Assembly: GCA_963783355.1 (NCBI GenBank) | Contig: CAWANF010000007.1 | Location: forward strand, 186,001 to 250,000 | DNA length: 64,000 nt | Direction: 5' to 3' | Source of the DNA: CAWANF01 sp963783355 | GTDB lineage: Bacteria > Bacteroidota > Rhodothermia > Balneolales > DATFMH01 | Shown: one piece after another, positions 1-9,312 of the stretch | How positions within the stretch are numbered: the first letter of the stretch is position 1 | Layout of the letters: each line of letters begins with the position of its first letter | Translations under genes and position numbers: made by a program | Notes under the pieces: model-generated | Databases searched by the model: none | What the model was told of the DNA's origin: nothing | What the model saw: only the letters and a program-made list of their open reading frames with translations

Positions 1-734
1 TGCGCAGCTTCGGTATCCGGATTGGCGGACATGTCCTTGAAATAGGTAGTGCCGGTATCCGGGATTGGGATAAAATTCGCGAGATGACCGAATCTTATTT
101 AAAAGACGGTGCTGAAACTATTTCACATCGTGCTGACGAATCTGAAGTTCGTTGCCTTGATGCCAATTTGACTGATCAAATGGTCGAAGAAATTAAAATA
201 AATCGCAAAAATGGCAGTTCACTCGGCGGTATATATGAAATCATCGTTACCGGTTTGCCGGTAGGTTTGGGCAGTTATGTTCATTGGGATAGAAAGATCG
301 ACGGTCAACTGGCACAAGCAATTATGTCGACACAAGCCATGAAGGGCGTTGAGATTGGACTCGGTTTTGAAGCGGCACGAAGAAGCGGGCACCAGGTACA
401 CGATGAAATTGTATGGAACGGGTCAGACTATTCGAGAGCTACCAACAGAGCCGGAGGTATTGAAGGCGGGATGACTACCGGGATGCCGATTATTATCCGT
501 GGCGCCATGAAACCGATACCTACCATGCTGAAACCATTGCAAACCGTAGATATCGATACGAAGGAATCGCAGGACACCCGTTATGAACGTTCCGATGTAT
601 GTGCATTGCCAAGAGCTGTGGTCGTCATCGAGAATATCATTGCACCGGTTCTGATGAATGCCTTTCTTGAAAAATTCGGGGGAGATTCCATAGAAGAAAT
701 CCGGGAACATTATTCGAAAAGAGTCGAATCGTAA
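1..734 (+). CDS. aroC: Chorismate synthase, C-terminal part (start lies before the window)
   Basis: Chorismate synthase converts 5-enolpyruvylshikimate-3-phosphate to chorismate using reduced FMN, the last step of the shikimate pathway. The frame is open from the left window edge (codons begin at base 3), so the N-terminus is missing; the first internal ATG at 84 is not the true start. Recognisable family segments include SSLGGIYEIIVTGLPVGLGS, the FEAARRSG region, NRAGGIEGGMTTGMPI and the RSDVCALPRAVVV block near the C-terminus. These are the conserved FMN- and substrate-binding stretches of AroC. About 243 residues are visible of a family usually 350-400 long. Family assignment is secure. 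Confidence 0.95.
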   Translation, partial: RSFGIRIGGHVLEIGSAGIRDWDKIREMTESYLKDGAETISHRADESEVRCLDANLTDQMVEEIKINRKNGSSLGGIYEIIVTGLPVGLGSYVHWDRKIDGQLAQAIMSTQAMKGVEIGLGFEAARRSGHQVHDEIVWNGSDYSRATNRAGGIEGGMTTGMPIIIRGAMKPIPTMLKPLQTVDIDTKESQDTRYERSDVCALPRAVVVIENIIAPVLMNAFLEKFGGDSIEEIREHYSKRVES

Positions 735-797
735 AAAATTCATCTTTTCTGCAACTCCTGCCATATTCTTTCGTTTAAATAAATCAGGTAAACAATT

Positions 798-1124
798 ATG
801 GCACAAAACATGATCGAAAAACTGGAATCGTTTTTAAAAATCGATCCCAAAGATACCTTTACCAGATTTGCGTTAGCGCTTGAATACGTGAAACTCAATA
901 ATCTGGATAAATCATGCGATTTATTTGAGGAAATTGTAGTTGATGATCCCAATTATGTGGGCACCTATTATCATTTAGGTGGTTTATATAAAAAGATGAA
1001 CCGGACAGAAGATGCTATTTATACTTTCCGGCAAGGCATGGAAATAGCCAAAAAGACCGGTGATCAACATGCACTATCTGAAATACAAGCTGCGTTATTG
1101 GAACTGGACCCTGACGATGATTAA
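798..1124 (+). CDS. Small TPR-repeat protein
   Basis: A 108-residue protein made almost entirely of tetratricopeptide-like helix pairs, for example the segment starting FALALEYVKLNNLDKSCDLF and the following YYHLGGLYKKMNRTEDAIYT, which have the small/large residue spacing of TPRs. No signal peptide or enzymatic motif is visible, so it is probably a cytoplasmic protein-interaction module. It lies 63 bp after aroC in the same direction and could be cotranscribed with it. The partner cannot be named from sequence. Confidence 0.8.
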   Translation: MAQNMIEKLESFLKIDPKDTFTRFALALEYVKLNNLDKSCDLFEEIVVDDPNYVGTYYHLGGLYKKMNRTEDAIYTFRQGMEIAKKTGDQHALSEIQAALLELDPDDD

Positions 1125-1185
1125 TTTAATTTTTAGATCCCAAATTTTTATAAAACGAAAGTGTCACAACAAGAGCGTATAAACA

Positions 1186-2175
1186 ATGAAATTTCACTTA
1201 AAAACCTCATCTCTTCTTTTTGTCATTCTTTTTTTTAGCATTTCAGCTTTTGGCCAGGCTGTGAATAATAAGACCCATACGGTAAAAACCAACGAAACGC
1301 TATTCAGCATTGCACAGGAATATAATGTTTCGGTAAGAGACCTGAGAAAGTGGAACGATATAAAGGATAATACCATCAATATCGGGCAAAAGTTGATCGT
1401 TGCACCTCCGGCATCTCAACTCAACAAAGAAAAAAAATTAACAAAACCGGCCGGATCGCCGGGGAATACATCATTTCTGAATTCCGGCAATACCGGGCAA
1501 TCGTATTACAAGGTGAAAAGCGGTGATAATTTATACAAAATTGCCCGCCAGTTTAATATGACCCTCGGAGAACTGAAAAGATTAAATAATCTCAAATCCA
1601 ATTCACTGAATATTGGCCAGCGGTTGCGAGTCAAAGCCCAAATTTCGGCACCTTCGGTTGCTTCAGGAAATAAGGAACTTTCTTCTACAGCCCAGGGACG
1701 TTTTGTTGAATACGATGTTAAGAAGACGGAAAATGTATCTGATATTCTCAAAAAATTCCAGATGGATAATTATGAATTTTCAGCACTCAATTCGGATATT
1801 TCTGGCAGCAAATTATATCGGGGACAAACTGTTACCGTCTTATTACCGGCAACAGTTAATCATAAAAATCCATACAGAATCAATGCTGATTTAAAATCCA
1901 TTGAAGAAACGAATGCTGTTTCATATCCGGAAAATGAAGCCGGAAAGCCGACAACCAGTGGATCTCTGTACAATCCCGATGCATTGACAGCCGCCAGTTC
2001 CACGTTGCCGCTTGGAACGGTCATTTTTGTAAACAACCCGGCCAACGATAAAGGAATTTTCGTTTTGGTAAACGATCGGATCACCAACGGAAATATTAAA
2101 CTATCACAAAAAGCGTATTCAGAATTAGGTTTGAACAGTCAAAATCACGGTGTTAAAATTTCTGAAGTAAAATGA
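1186..2175 (+). CDS. Secreted LysM protein with C-terminal RlpA-like double-psi beta-barrel
   Basis: A 329-residue exported protein likely to bind peptidoglycan. It has an N-terminal hydrophobic signal peptide ending near FGQA (about residues 1-25). Two clear LysM repeats follow, around 31-75 (FSIAQEYNVSVRDLRKWN) and 107-151 (KVKSGDNLYKIARQFNMTLG). A weaker LysM-like region lies at about 172-222. The C-terminal 70 residues contain LPLGTVIFVNNPANDKG and VLVNDR, matching the RlpA/DPBB fold found in septal peptidoglycan-binding lytic proteins. The catalytic competence of this barrel is unclear. Its stop overlaps the start of the next gene (ATGA), indicating translational coupling. Confidence 0.85.
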   Translation: MKFHLKTSSLLFVILFFSISAFGQAVNNKTHTVKTNETLFSIAQEYNVSVRDLRKWNDIKDNTINIGQKLIVAPPASQLNKEKKLTKPAGSPGNTSFLNSGNTGQSYYKVKSGDNLYKIARQFNMTLGELKRLNNLKSNSLNIGQRLRVKAQISAPSVASGNKELSSTAQGRFVEYDVKKTENVSDILKKFQMDNYEFSALNSDISGSKLYRGQTVTVLLPATVNHKNPYRINADLKSIEETNAVSYPENEAGKPTTSGSLYNPDALTAASSTLPLGTVIFVNNPANDKGIFVLVNDRITNGNIKLSQKAYSELGLNSQNHGVKISEVK

Positions 2176-2900
2176 GAGCACTTGGGCAGGCGATAAATAA
2201 GTATCACCGGAACACCAAAAGCCTGGTTTACAGTTACCTGGCCAGTTTGCCCTTATTATTTCTTTATGAATTTCTGATTTACGTTAGTCAGCCCGATACG
2301 CATCATTATGTCAGGATAGCTGCCGATGTCTGGATTCGTCAGTTTCTGGCAATGCTCGGTTACAATACCACCATTCTCACATTCGGTATTGCGTTGATCG
2401 TCGGTATCGTTATCTTCATAATCGACCGCAAGAAAGAGACGGAACTTAAAATTTCGTATTTCCTGGGAATTATTTTAGAATCGTTGGTTTATGCTGTTGT
2501 GCTGGCCATCGTTATTTCACGCTTTACGACGGTTCTGGTCAATGCAGTGCCATCAGAAAATGTGCCTTTATCACCCATTCAATCATTTGCGCTTTCTCTT
2601 GGTGCCGGACTCTATGAAGAACTTTTCTTCCGTGTCATTCTAGTAAGCGCCTTTCTTTGGATTTTTAAATTATTAAAATTCACGCAATGGGCACGTTATT
2701 TCGCAGCTGTCGTCGCGTCGGCTGTTCTCTTCAGCCTGGCTCATTTCACAGGTTCGCTGGGTGAACCCTTTACACTATATGCGTTTATCTTTCGTTTCTT
2801 ATTTGGACTGGCGTTAAATTTAATTTATGTGACTCGTGGTTTTGGGGCAGCAGCCTGGACTCACGCACTTTATGATACGCTTCTGATATTCATATTATGA
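2172..2900 (+). CDS. CPBP family intramembrane metalloprotease (CAAX/Abi type)
   Basis: A 242-residue polytopic membrane protein with about six or seven hydrophobic segments. It carries the CPBP (Rce1-like) signature: motif 1 EELFFR (within GLYEELFFRVILV, about residue 155) and motif 2 FSLAHF (about 195), which supply the glutamate and histidine of the membrane-embedded active site. Family members cleave prenylated proteins in eukaryotes; bacterial substrates are mostly unknown. The start overlaps the LysM/RlpA gene by four bases (ATGA), so the two are probably coexpressed in envelope biology. Confidence 0.88.
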   Translation: MRALGQAINKYHRNTKSLVYSYLASLPLLFLYEFLIYVSQPDTHHYVRIAADVWIRQFLAMLGYNTTILTFGIALIVGIVIFIIDRKKETELKISYFLGIILESLVYAVVLAIVISRFTTVLVNAVPSENVPLSPIQSFALSLGAGLYEELFFRVILVSAFLWIFKLLKFTQWARYFAAVVASAVLFSLAHFTGSLGEPFTLYAFIFRFLFGLALNLIYVTRGFGAAAWTHALYDTLLIFIL

Positions 2901-2907
2901 AATCCTT

Positions 2908-2942
2908 AAATAACAGAATAAAATAAGTTTCTTCTGTTATTT
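2908..2942. terminator. Possible terminator hairpin after the CPBP gene
   Basis: An 11-bp perfect inverted repeat, AAATAACAGAA / TTCTGTTATTT, with a 13-nt loop starts 8 bp after the CPBP stop codon. The stem is A/T-rich and there is no strong T-run after it, so its strength as a terminator is uncertain. Confidence 0.4.
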
Positions 2943-3202
2943 GACAAATAGTTTTATATAATTAATAATGTGTAGCAAATTCCGAAAAACGCACAACTAA
3001 ATTCATTAATAGACAAACACTAACAGCTCATAGATATTATATATCAAGTTATAATTTTAATTAATTTTATATATATTACTGTTCGGGATTTGAATAGACA
3101 ATATTAATATTAGAAGTATATAACTATTAAAAAAACAAAACCTTAATAGGTTTATGTATACGTATCGATACCAATTAACCACAACATCGATCGTGATTAA
3201 AA
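2943..3202. other. AT-rich gene-free stretch before the ECF sigma gene
   Basis: This is about 260 bp of very A/T-rich DNA between the hairpin and the sigma-factor gene. No ORF, RNA gene or clear promoter motif was recognised. It presumably holds the promoter of the sigma gene. Confidence 0.5.
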
Positions 3203-3826
3203 ATGTTAGAAACTGATATAAAAACTTTACATTCCACTATTGATACCGGGATGGCCGCTTTAAGCAAGGAAGATTTAATAAAACAAGATGACTTCAGAGA
3301 AGAGATGCTTCCCCATTTGGATGCTCTGTATAATTTTGCACTGAGATTATCCACCGATCCTAATGACGCAGAAGATCTTGTACAAGATACTGTCGTTAAG
3401 GCTTACCGGTTTTTCCATAGCTATGAGAAAGGTACGAATGCAAAAGCATGGCTTTTTCGTATCCTGAAAAATTCTTATATAAACAAATACAGGAAACAGT
3501 CAAAACAGCCTTATAAAGTCGATTATAACGAAGTATCTACGTTCTACGAATCAATCAGAAGTGAGCGTACAGACACTACAGACCTGGAAGAAATTCTTTA
3601 CAGGGAATTGCTCGATGACGATATAACATCAGCATTGGAAAACCTGCCGGAAGATTTCCGCACCGTTGTAATGCTCTGTGATATTGACGGTTTCACCTAC
3701 GAAGAAATTGCCAATATGCTCGACGTTCCTATCGGAACCATCCGTTCCCGTTTGCACCGGGGACGAAACTTGTTACGTTCTGAACTTCTGGAATATGCTG
3801 AAAGACGAGGCTATAACCCTGACTGA
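3203..3826 (+). CDS. ECF-type RNA polymerase sigma factor
   Basis: A 207-residue sigma-70 family extracytoplasmic-function factor. Region 2 (about residues 38-105) includes DPNDAEDLVQDTVVKAYRFF and the following WLFRILKNSYIN. Region 4 (about 140-195) includes LPEDFRTVVMLCDIDGFTYE and the helix-turn-helix EEIANMLDVPIGTIRSRLHR. Regions 1.1 and 3 are absent, as expected for ECF factors. No anti-sigma gene is adjacent, so how it is controlled cannot be read from context. In Porphyromonas an ECF factor (SigP) works with PorX, which is also in this window, but the two genes here are 13 kb apart and the link is only a possibility. Confidence 0.93.
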   Translation: MLETDIKTLHSTIDTGMAALSKEDLIKQDDFREEMLPHLDALYNFALRLSTDPNDAEDLVQDTVVKAYRFFHSYEKGTNAKAWLFRILKNSYINKYRKQSKQPYKVDYNEVSTFYESIRSERTDTTDLEEILYRELLDDDITSALENLPEDFRTVVMLCDIDGFTYEEIANMLDVPIGTIRSRLHRGRNLLRSELLEYAERRGYNPD

Positions 3827-3966
3827 TTCACATTAGGCAGTAAACGGCTATTAATGATCGTTTTAATACCTGGATATATTTGATTATCCACTTTTGAGGG
3901 AAGTTTATGCCTGTAAAAAACCTATAATGAACTCCTCTCAACTCAATTTATAATATTATTTATCAA

Positions 3967-5274
3967 TCAGATTGCAACGTCATCAACAGCAGGAATCTCT
4001 ATACGTATAATCGTTCCTTTGCCTGAAGATGAATAAGAAACAAAGATTTTTCCCCGGTGATATTCTTCGATAATCCGTTTTGTCAGGCTTAATCCCAGGC
4101 CCCATCCACGTTTTTTAGTACTGAATCCGGGTTTGAATATCTCTTTGTAATTTCTCTTCTCAATTCCCTTGCCCGAATCTTCAATTTCGATGATATAATC
4201 TTTTTCAAGTTGAAATGACGTAACTTTGATGTATGAACCTTTTTGCTTGACATCTATGGCATCGAGAGCGTTTTTTATCAGGTTTTCAATGGCCCACTGA
4301 AACAAATCGGCATTTAGTTTCAATTTCACCCGCGATTCCGTTTTGCTAATCAAATTGACGTTTTTACCCAATTGCGGCATACGTCGCTCCATATATCCAA
4401 CAACTTCATCCAGTACAGGGCCTACACGCTGAGTTTTTAATTCCGGGGCTGAACCGATTTTGTTGAATCGTTCCGCCACATCCTGCAACCTATCCACATC
4501 TCGTGTTAATTCAAGGATGATCTTCTGCATGTTTTCATCATTATTAGCCTCGTTCATTAAAGCTATCCATCCTAATAAACTCGAAATAGGCGTTCCCAAT
4601 TGGTGAGCAGCTTCCTTAGCCATTCCAACCCACAGATTCGACTGCTCATTCTCCCGGACACTGCTCCAGCTGTAATAGGCTAATCCAAGGAAAATGGCTA
4701 ATAATCCAAACTGAAGATAGGGCAAAAAGCGAAGCATCTTCACCGTAGCGCTTTCCCCGTAAAAAACATACTGCTTCTGACTTTTATCTCCCGTACCGAC
4801 GACAATCTCTATGGGCTGGTTTTTCTCCGATAGCTCTTTTACAATTTTAGGCCCCAGATTCTTTTTTGCAATATTCCGGGAATATAGAATGGTCTTATTA
4901 CTGTCTGTGACCACGGATGGAATCTGAAATCGATTTTTGATGATAAGCTCCGAGGCAACAAAATCAAGGGCCGCATTAGCCAGATCCCCGCGAGCTCGCT
5001 GAAGTTTATCGTTCCATATTTTCTTCAGATTATCCGGTATATAAGGTTTGGAATCGATGTTTTTTCCCATCAATTCCAATTCACTTCGAATATCAACATT
5101 CTGTGGATTACCATTATACTCAATGGCTTTTGCCCACAATTCAACGCTGTTTCGCTCTTTCTCTCTTAAACGGCTGACGAGATATTGCGTATAGATGAAT
5201 GACCCAAGTCCAATAAACACCAACAGGATGATCAGTAACGTCCGCATCTTTGCGGATGCAATGGAAATATTCAT
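3967..5274 (-). CDS. Membrane sensor histidine kinase
   Basis: A 435-residue kinase with one transmembrane helix near residues 10-30 and another near 180-200, enclosing a periplasmic sensor of about 150 residues. The phospho-acceptor region contains AAHQLGTPISSLLGW (phosphorylated His in the H-box). The ATPase domain shows N-box NLIKNALDA, G1 DSGKGI and G2 GWGLGLSLTKRI. No HAMP domain is obvious. This architecture is common in FCB genomes. No response regulator is adjacent, so it is an orphan kinase here. The gene faces the sigma factor convergently. Confidence 0.9.
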   Translation of the reverse strand: MNISIASAKMRTLLIILLVFIGLGSFIYTQYLVSRLREKERNSVELWAKAIEYNGNPQNVDIRSELELMGKNIDSKPYIPDNLKKIWNDKLQRARGDLANAALDFVASELIIKNRFQIPSVVTDSNKTILYSRNIAKKNLGPKIVKELSEKNQPIEIVVGTGDKSQKQYVFYGESATVKMLRFLPYLQFGLLAIFLGLAYYSWSSVRENEQSNLWVGMAKEAAHQLGTPISSLLGWIALMNEANNDENMQKIILELTRDVDRLQDVAERFNKIGSAPELKTQRVGPVLDEVVGYMERRMPQLGKNVNLISKTESRVKLKLNADLFQWAIENLIKNALDAIDVKQKGSYIKVTSFQLEKDYIIEIEDSGKGIEKRNYKEIFKPGFSTKKRGWGLGLSLTKRIIEEYHRGKIFVSYSSSGKGTIIRIEIPAVDDVAI

Positions 5275-5365
5275 AATACAATACCCGAATGAATAAGCAA
5301 TACCGGCACATAAGGTTAAAATTACCGGCTCTTTACAAACTTAAATATCGTACAAAATCTTAACA

Positions 5366-5397
5366 TACAAAAAAAGCATCTCCCAAAGGAAGATGCT
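5366..5397 (-). terminator. Rho-independent terminator downstream of clpX
   Basis: On the minus strand AGCATCT, a short C/G-containing loop region and AGATGCT form a 7-bp or longer hairpin, followed directly by a run of T (the A-run at 5368-5375 on the plus strand). It lies about 30 bp beyond the clpX stop and would end the tig-clpP-clpX transcript. Confidence 0.75.
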
Positions 5398-5425
5398 CTG
5401 TAGCATGAATAATTAAAATGGATAA

Positions 5426-6679
5426 TCAGGCCGATGCTTTTCGTTTTTCATAAATCGGCGGCGCCTGCGACTCGATGGTCTCACGCGTAATGATACACCG
5501 TTCAATATTTCGCATCGTAGGCAATGTAAACATAATATCCAGCATCGAACGCTCCATGATAGAACGAAGTCCGCGAGCGCCGGTTTTTCGGGCCATCGAC
5601 TGTTCTACAACGGCCGTCAGGGCATCGTCTTCGAATACCAGCTCAATGCCTTCCATCTCAAAAAGCTTTTTGTATTGTTTGGTGATGGCATTTTTGGGCT
5701 TGGTCAGGATTTCGATCATACTTGCCTTATCCAGATCGTGTAAACCGGAAATAACGGGCAGACGTCCGATCAATTCAGGAATCAAACCAAAACTCTGCAA
5801 ATCTTCCGGTTCCACATGCGTAAAAATATCCGGGTCGTTCTTATCGTGACGGAATTGCGTGTTGTTATGAAATCCCATCACACTGGTCGATAAACGACGG
5901 GCGATAATCTGCGAAAGTCCGTCGAAAGCTCCGCCAACCACAAAAAGAATATTTTTGGTATCGATGCTGATGAAACTCTGCTCCGGGTGCTTGCGTCCAC
6001 CTTTTGGCGGAACATTAGCAACCGTTCCTTCGAGTATTTTCAGAAGAGCCTGTTGAACGCCTTCACCGGATACGTCTCTTGTGATAGACGGATTATCTGA
6101 TTTTCGGGCGATCTTGTCGACTTCGTCGATATAAATAATACCGGTTTGTGCTCTTTCGACATCGTAATCGGCTGACTGCAACAAGTTAGATAAGATGCTT
6201 TCCACATCTTCGCCCACATAACCTGCTTCGGTCAATGCCGTTGCATCAGCAATACAAAATGGTACATCGATGATATTAGCAAGGGTGCGCGCCAGCAGGG
6301 TTTTTCCACAACCCGTTGGGCCAAGCAACATGATATTGCTTTTTTCCACTTCCACTTCATCGATATTGTTACTATCGTTACTTATCCGTTTATAATGATT
6401 ATAGACGGCAACCGACAAGGTCTTTTTTGCATATTCCTGTCCGATGACGTATTCATCAAGTTTCGCCTTGATTTCAACAGGCTTAAGCAACGGTTTGTAA
6501 TTGGCTGAGCGTTTTTTTGCCCTCGATGCTAAATCGCTTTTTACTATGCCAGAAGCATCGGCTACGCAACGATCACAGATATAAACATCCGGACCGGCAA
6601 CCATGCTATTCACTTCATAGTTCGAACGACCACAAAAAGAACAATATATCAGCTTGTCTTTATCTTTCTGTTCACTCAT
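5426..6679 (-). CDS. clpX: ATP-dependent Clp protease ATP-binding subunit ClpX
   Basis: A 417-residue AAA+ unfoldase that feeds tagged proteins into ClpP. The N-terminal zinc-binding domain has paired cysteines (YCSFCG at about 12-17, YICDRC at about 33-38). Walker A is LGPTGCGKT, Walker B IIYIDEVDK, and the sensor-2 segment reads RKTGARGLRSIMERSMLD. Length and motif order match ClpX throughout. It is the last gene of a minus-strand operon with tig and clpP, 49 bp after clpP. Confidence 0.98.
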   Translation of the reverse strand: MSEQKDKDKLIYCSFCGRSNYEVNSMVAGPDVYICDRCVADASGIVKSDLASRAKKRSANYKPLLKPVEIKAKLDEYVIGQEYAKKTLSVAVYNHYKRISNDSNNIDEVEVEKSNIMLLGPTGCGKTLLARTLANIIDVPFCIADATALTEAGYVGEDVESILSNLLQSADYDVERAQTGIIYIDEVDKIARKSDNPSITRDVSGEGVQQALLKILEGTVANVPPKGGRKHPEQSFISIDTKNILFVVGGAFDGLSQIIARRLSTSVMGFHNNTQFRHDKNDPDIFTHVEPEDLQSFGLIPELIGRLPVISGLHDLDKASMIEILTKPKNAITKQYKKLFEMEGIELVFEDDALTAVVEQSMARKTGARGLRSIMERSMLDIMFTLPTMRNIERCIITRETIESQAPPIYEKRKASA

Positions 6680-6728
6680 GGGAACAAATTGTATTATTAA
6701 TGTCGATTAAAAAAACAGTAAACAATAA

Positions 6729-7373
6729 TTACTTCTTACGATCCAAAATCTTATCAACTATACCGTAATCTACAGATTCTTTTGCATCCATCCATTTATT
6801 TCTATCAGAATCCTGGTAGATCTGATCAATGGACTTACCCGAATGATGGGCAAGTATGCCACTCAATGTTTCTTTCATGCGGATAATTTCACGAGCCTCG
6901 ATTTCAATATCGCTGGCCTGGCCTTGAACACCGCCAAGAGGTTGGTGAATCATTACTCTGGAATTTGGCAATACGGAACGTTTCCCGTTGGCACCGGCTG
7001 TAAGTAATACCGCTCCCATTGAGGCCGCCATACCCAGACAGGTCGTCGATACATCGCATTTCACATGCTGCATGGTATCGTAAATAGCCAGCCCTGATGA
7101 AACAACGCCACCGGGACTATTTATATACAAATTAATATCTTTTTCCGGATCTTCCGATTCCAGGAAAAGCAATTGAGCGATGATATTACTTGCAACGGCG
7201 TCATTTATCGGTGTTCCGAGAATAACAATCCTGTCTTTTAATAAACGAGAATAAATATCATAAGCTCGTTCCCCGCGATTGGTGGTCTCAATCACCATAG
7301 GGATCAGATTGCTTTGAACCGGATTCTCGGAACCGGCATTCATATCAAATATTGGTTGTTTTGGAATAATCAT
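6729..7373 (-). CDS. clpP: ATP-dependent Clp protease proteolytic subunit ClpP
   Basis: A 214-residue serine peptidase subunit. The active-site serine lies in CLGMAASMGAVLL (Ser118) and the histidine in VMIHQPLGG (His143), with the partner aspartate downstream in the LGGVQG to KWMDAKE region. The first 25 residues precede the usual conserved start, so translation might begin at Met26; the longer frame is kept because it sits 11 bp after trigger factor. Together with clpX it forms the ClpXP machine. Confidence 0.97.
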   Translation of the reverse strand: MIIPKQPIFDMNAGSENPVQSNLIPMVIETTNRGERAYDIYSRLLKDRIVILGTPINDAVASNIIAQLLFLESEDPEKDINLYINSPGGVVSSGLAIYDTMQHVKCDVSTTCLGMAASMGAVLLTAGANGKRSVLPNSRVMIHQPLGGVQGQASDIEIEAREIIRMKETLSGILAHHSGKSIDQIYQDSDRNKWMDAKESVDYGIVDKILDRKK

Positions 7374-7384
7374 ATAGGAAACCC

Positions 7385-8665
7385 TTAATCTTGTTTTTTA
7401 TGCTTCTCTTGATAAGCATCTTTTGAAAGTTCTTCTATTTTAACTTCCTCAAGCAATTTTTCAAAAAGTTTTTCATCTCTGATACCCATTCTTAATTGCT
7501 CTAGCTGTTCACCACTCGAAGCATAAAACTGTTTGAGCATATCAACGGTTAATCCATATCGTGCCGCCTCAACTGATAAATGAGCGTCGATATCTTCAGC
7601 CGTTATTTCGACTTCGTATTTCTTATCAAGTTCATCTGAAATAAAAAACCACTTTGCATCATTAACGGCTCTGTCCTTCGATTTGTTTTTAAATTCTTCT
7701 TCATCGAAATCGGCAGGCAGATTTTGACCATACTGCTGTTTTGTCTGAGCTAAGTAATTATTTAAAATTTGATTTAGAACTAGTTCCGGAACTTCGAATT
7801 CATGAGCCTTGATCAATTCATCGGCTATCTGGTTTTTAGCCAGGTCCTTCGAAGCCTGATCATAATATTCCTGAATCCTGCTCTTTATTAACCCTTTATA
7901 TGCGTCAACCGTTTCCGCTTCATCTTTGCTAAGTTCTTTTGCCAGCTCATCGGTAAGTTCGGGTTTATCAAGTTCCTGTACTTTCTTCAGCGTCAGTTCA
8001 AATTTCTCTTTTTCGTCCCCTTCGCCCAAATCAACTTTTACTTTATCACCTGTTTTTTTACCGACAAGAGCATCCTTGAATGCTTTATTTTTTTCTTCAC
8101 GAAGATCCAGTTCCTGGTCTTCGTCTTTATCTTCTTCTTTTGGCTTTCCTTTTTCATCGAGGGAAACAGCATCAACCACTACTTTGGAATGATCGGTTGT
8201 TTCTCCATCGCTATCTTTCCATTCACTCTTGTGTTCCAGCTGATGCTCGATTTCATGTTCCACTTCATCATCCGTAACATCGTGAACCATCATATCTATC
8301 GTGATGGATTCGATATCCGTCAATTCAAATTCCGGTTTTGTGCCGATCTTAATTTTCGCTTCAAGCTGGCCATCTTCCCATTTCAAATCCAAAAATTGAG
8401 GTTCTCCAACCGGCTCATGTTTCGGAGCAATTTCATCACGAAATATGTCATTCACGTAATGCTGTATCTCCTCCATTTCAATTTCTTTACCATACTTTTT
8501 CTTCACTATGGCAATAGGCACCTGGCCCGGACGAAAACCCGGAATATTCATTTGTTTCCGGTAGTTACGATACGCTTTTTCAAATTTAGGAGCTAAATCC
8601 TTACTGTCAGCCTTTATCGTTATTTCTTTGTCAACTTTGCTTAATTCTTGAACGGATATATCCAC
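7385..8665 (-). CDS. tig: Trigger factor, ribosome-associated chaperone and prolyl isomerase
   Basis: A 426-residue protein with the N-terminal ribosome-binding domain signature (FRPGQVPIAIVKKKYGKEI, about residues 42-60). The middle region is rich in charged residues and occupies the FKBP-like position, and the C-terminal arm is long and helical. The middle domain looks diverged, with many Glu/Asp/Lys residues around 150-220, so isomerase activity is less certain than chaperone function. It leads the tig-clpP-clpX operon, a common bacterial arrangement that couples folding to degradation. Confidence 0.93.
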   Translation of the reverse strand: MDISVQELSKVDKEITIKADSKDLAPKFEKAYRNYRKQMNIPGFRPGQVPIAIVKKKYGKEIEMEEIQHYVNDIFRDEIAPKHEPVGEPQFLDLKWEDGQLEAKIKIGTKPEFELTDIESITIDMMVHDVTDDEVEHEIEHQLEHKSEWKDSDGETTDHSKVVVDAVSLDEKGKPKEEDKDEDQELDLREEKNKAFKDALVGKKTGDKVKVDLGEGDEKEKFELTLKKVQELDKPELTDELAKELSKDEAETVDAYKGLIKSRIQEYYDQASKDLAKNQIADELIKAHEFEVPELVLNQILNNYLAQTKQQYGQNLPADFDEEEFKNKSKDRAVNDAKWFFISDELDKKYEVEITAEDIDAHLSVEAARYGLTVDMLKQFYASSGEQLEQLRMGIRDEKLFEKLLEEVKIEELSKDAYQEKHKKQD

Positions 8666-8718
8666 TTACTTATCTCGATTGGTTTAGATGTGTTATAATT
8701 TCTTGCTATTTTTGAAAG

Positions 8719-8799
8719 TACGAGAGGGGGGACTCGAACCCCCACGCTGTGAAGCACTAGATCCTAAATCTAGCGTGTCTACCATTCCACCACTCTCGC
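8719..8799 (-). tRNA. tRNA-Leu (anticodon UAG)
   Basis: On the minus strand the sequence folds as an 81-nt class II tRNA. The acceptor stem GCGAGAG pairs with CTCTCGT (one G-U pair) with discriminator A. The D arm has TGGTAGACA, and the anticodon stem CTAGA/TCTAG holds loop TTTAGGA with anticodon TAG. A long variable arm is present, as expected for leucine, and the T arm is GGGGGTTCGAGTCCCCC. CCA is not encoded. It lies upstream of tig. Confidence 0.96.
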
Positions 8800-8984
8800 A
8801 GATTAAGTTATGTTTCTACACATACATCTTAACTGGATTAGTACAATGTTCATAGACTCGCTAAATTAACACTAATTTAAGTGGTTTTCAATTTTATTTC
8901 AGGCCGCCAAAGTGGCCGAAATAAGCCATGGAATAAGGTTTATACCTTTTACACGAACCAATTTAATAATCCATTTTATCGCTT

Positions 8985-9296
8985 ATGTATGTTGTTTATA
9001 TAACCACTCGAAATCGCGATGAAGCCATTCAAATTGGAAAGATCCTCGTCTCTGAACGCTTCGCCGCCTGTGTCAATATTATTGATAAAATGCATTCCAT
9101 TTACTGGTGGAAAGATAATATTCAGGAAGATGACGAAGCTGTGCTCATCGCTAAAACTGGCAAGAAAAAAATGGAAGCATTGACTGAGCGTGTCAAAGAG
9201 TTGCACAGCTATTCTTGCCCCTGTGTCGTTGCTTTGCCAATAAAGGCAGGGAATCAGGATTATTTAAACTGGATTAATCAGGAGACCAATCGTTAA
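8985..9296 (+). CDS. cutA: CutA divalent-cation tolerance protein
   Basis: A 103-residue CutA1 protein, a small trimeric ferredoxin-like fold linked to copper and other divalent-metal tolerance. The family hallmarks are present: VYITTRNRDEAIQIGK at the N-terminus, ERFAACVNIID, SIYWWKDNIQEDDEAVLIAKT and HSYSCPCVVALPI. Length is full. An enoyl-CoA hydratase gene follows 16 bp later in the same direction. Confidence 0.95.
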   Translation: MYVVYITTRNRDEAIQIGKILVSERFAACVNIIDKMHSIYWWKDNIQEDDEAVLIAKTGKKKMEALTERVKELHSYSCPCVVALPIKAGNQDYLNWINQETNR

Positions 9297-9312
9297 TAGT
9301 TGAACAGAAAAA

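Noticed and set aside
423..806. 127-codon minus-strand frame opposite aroC
   Set aside because: Shadow of the chorismate synthase frame; no family motifs.
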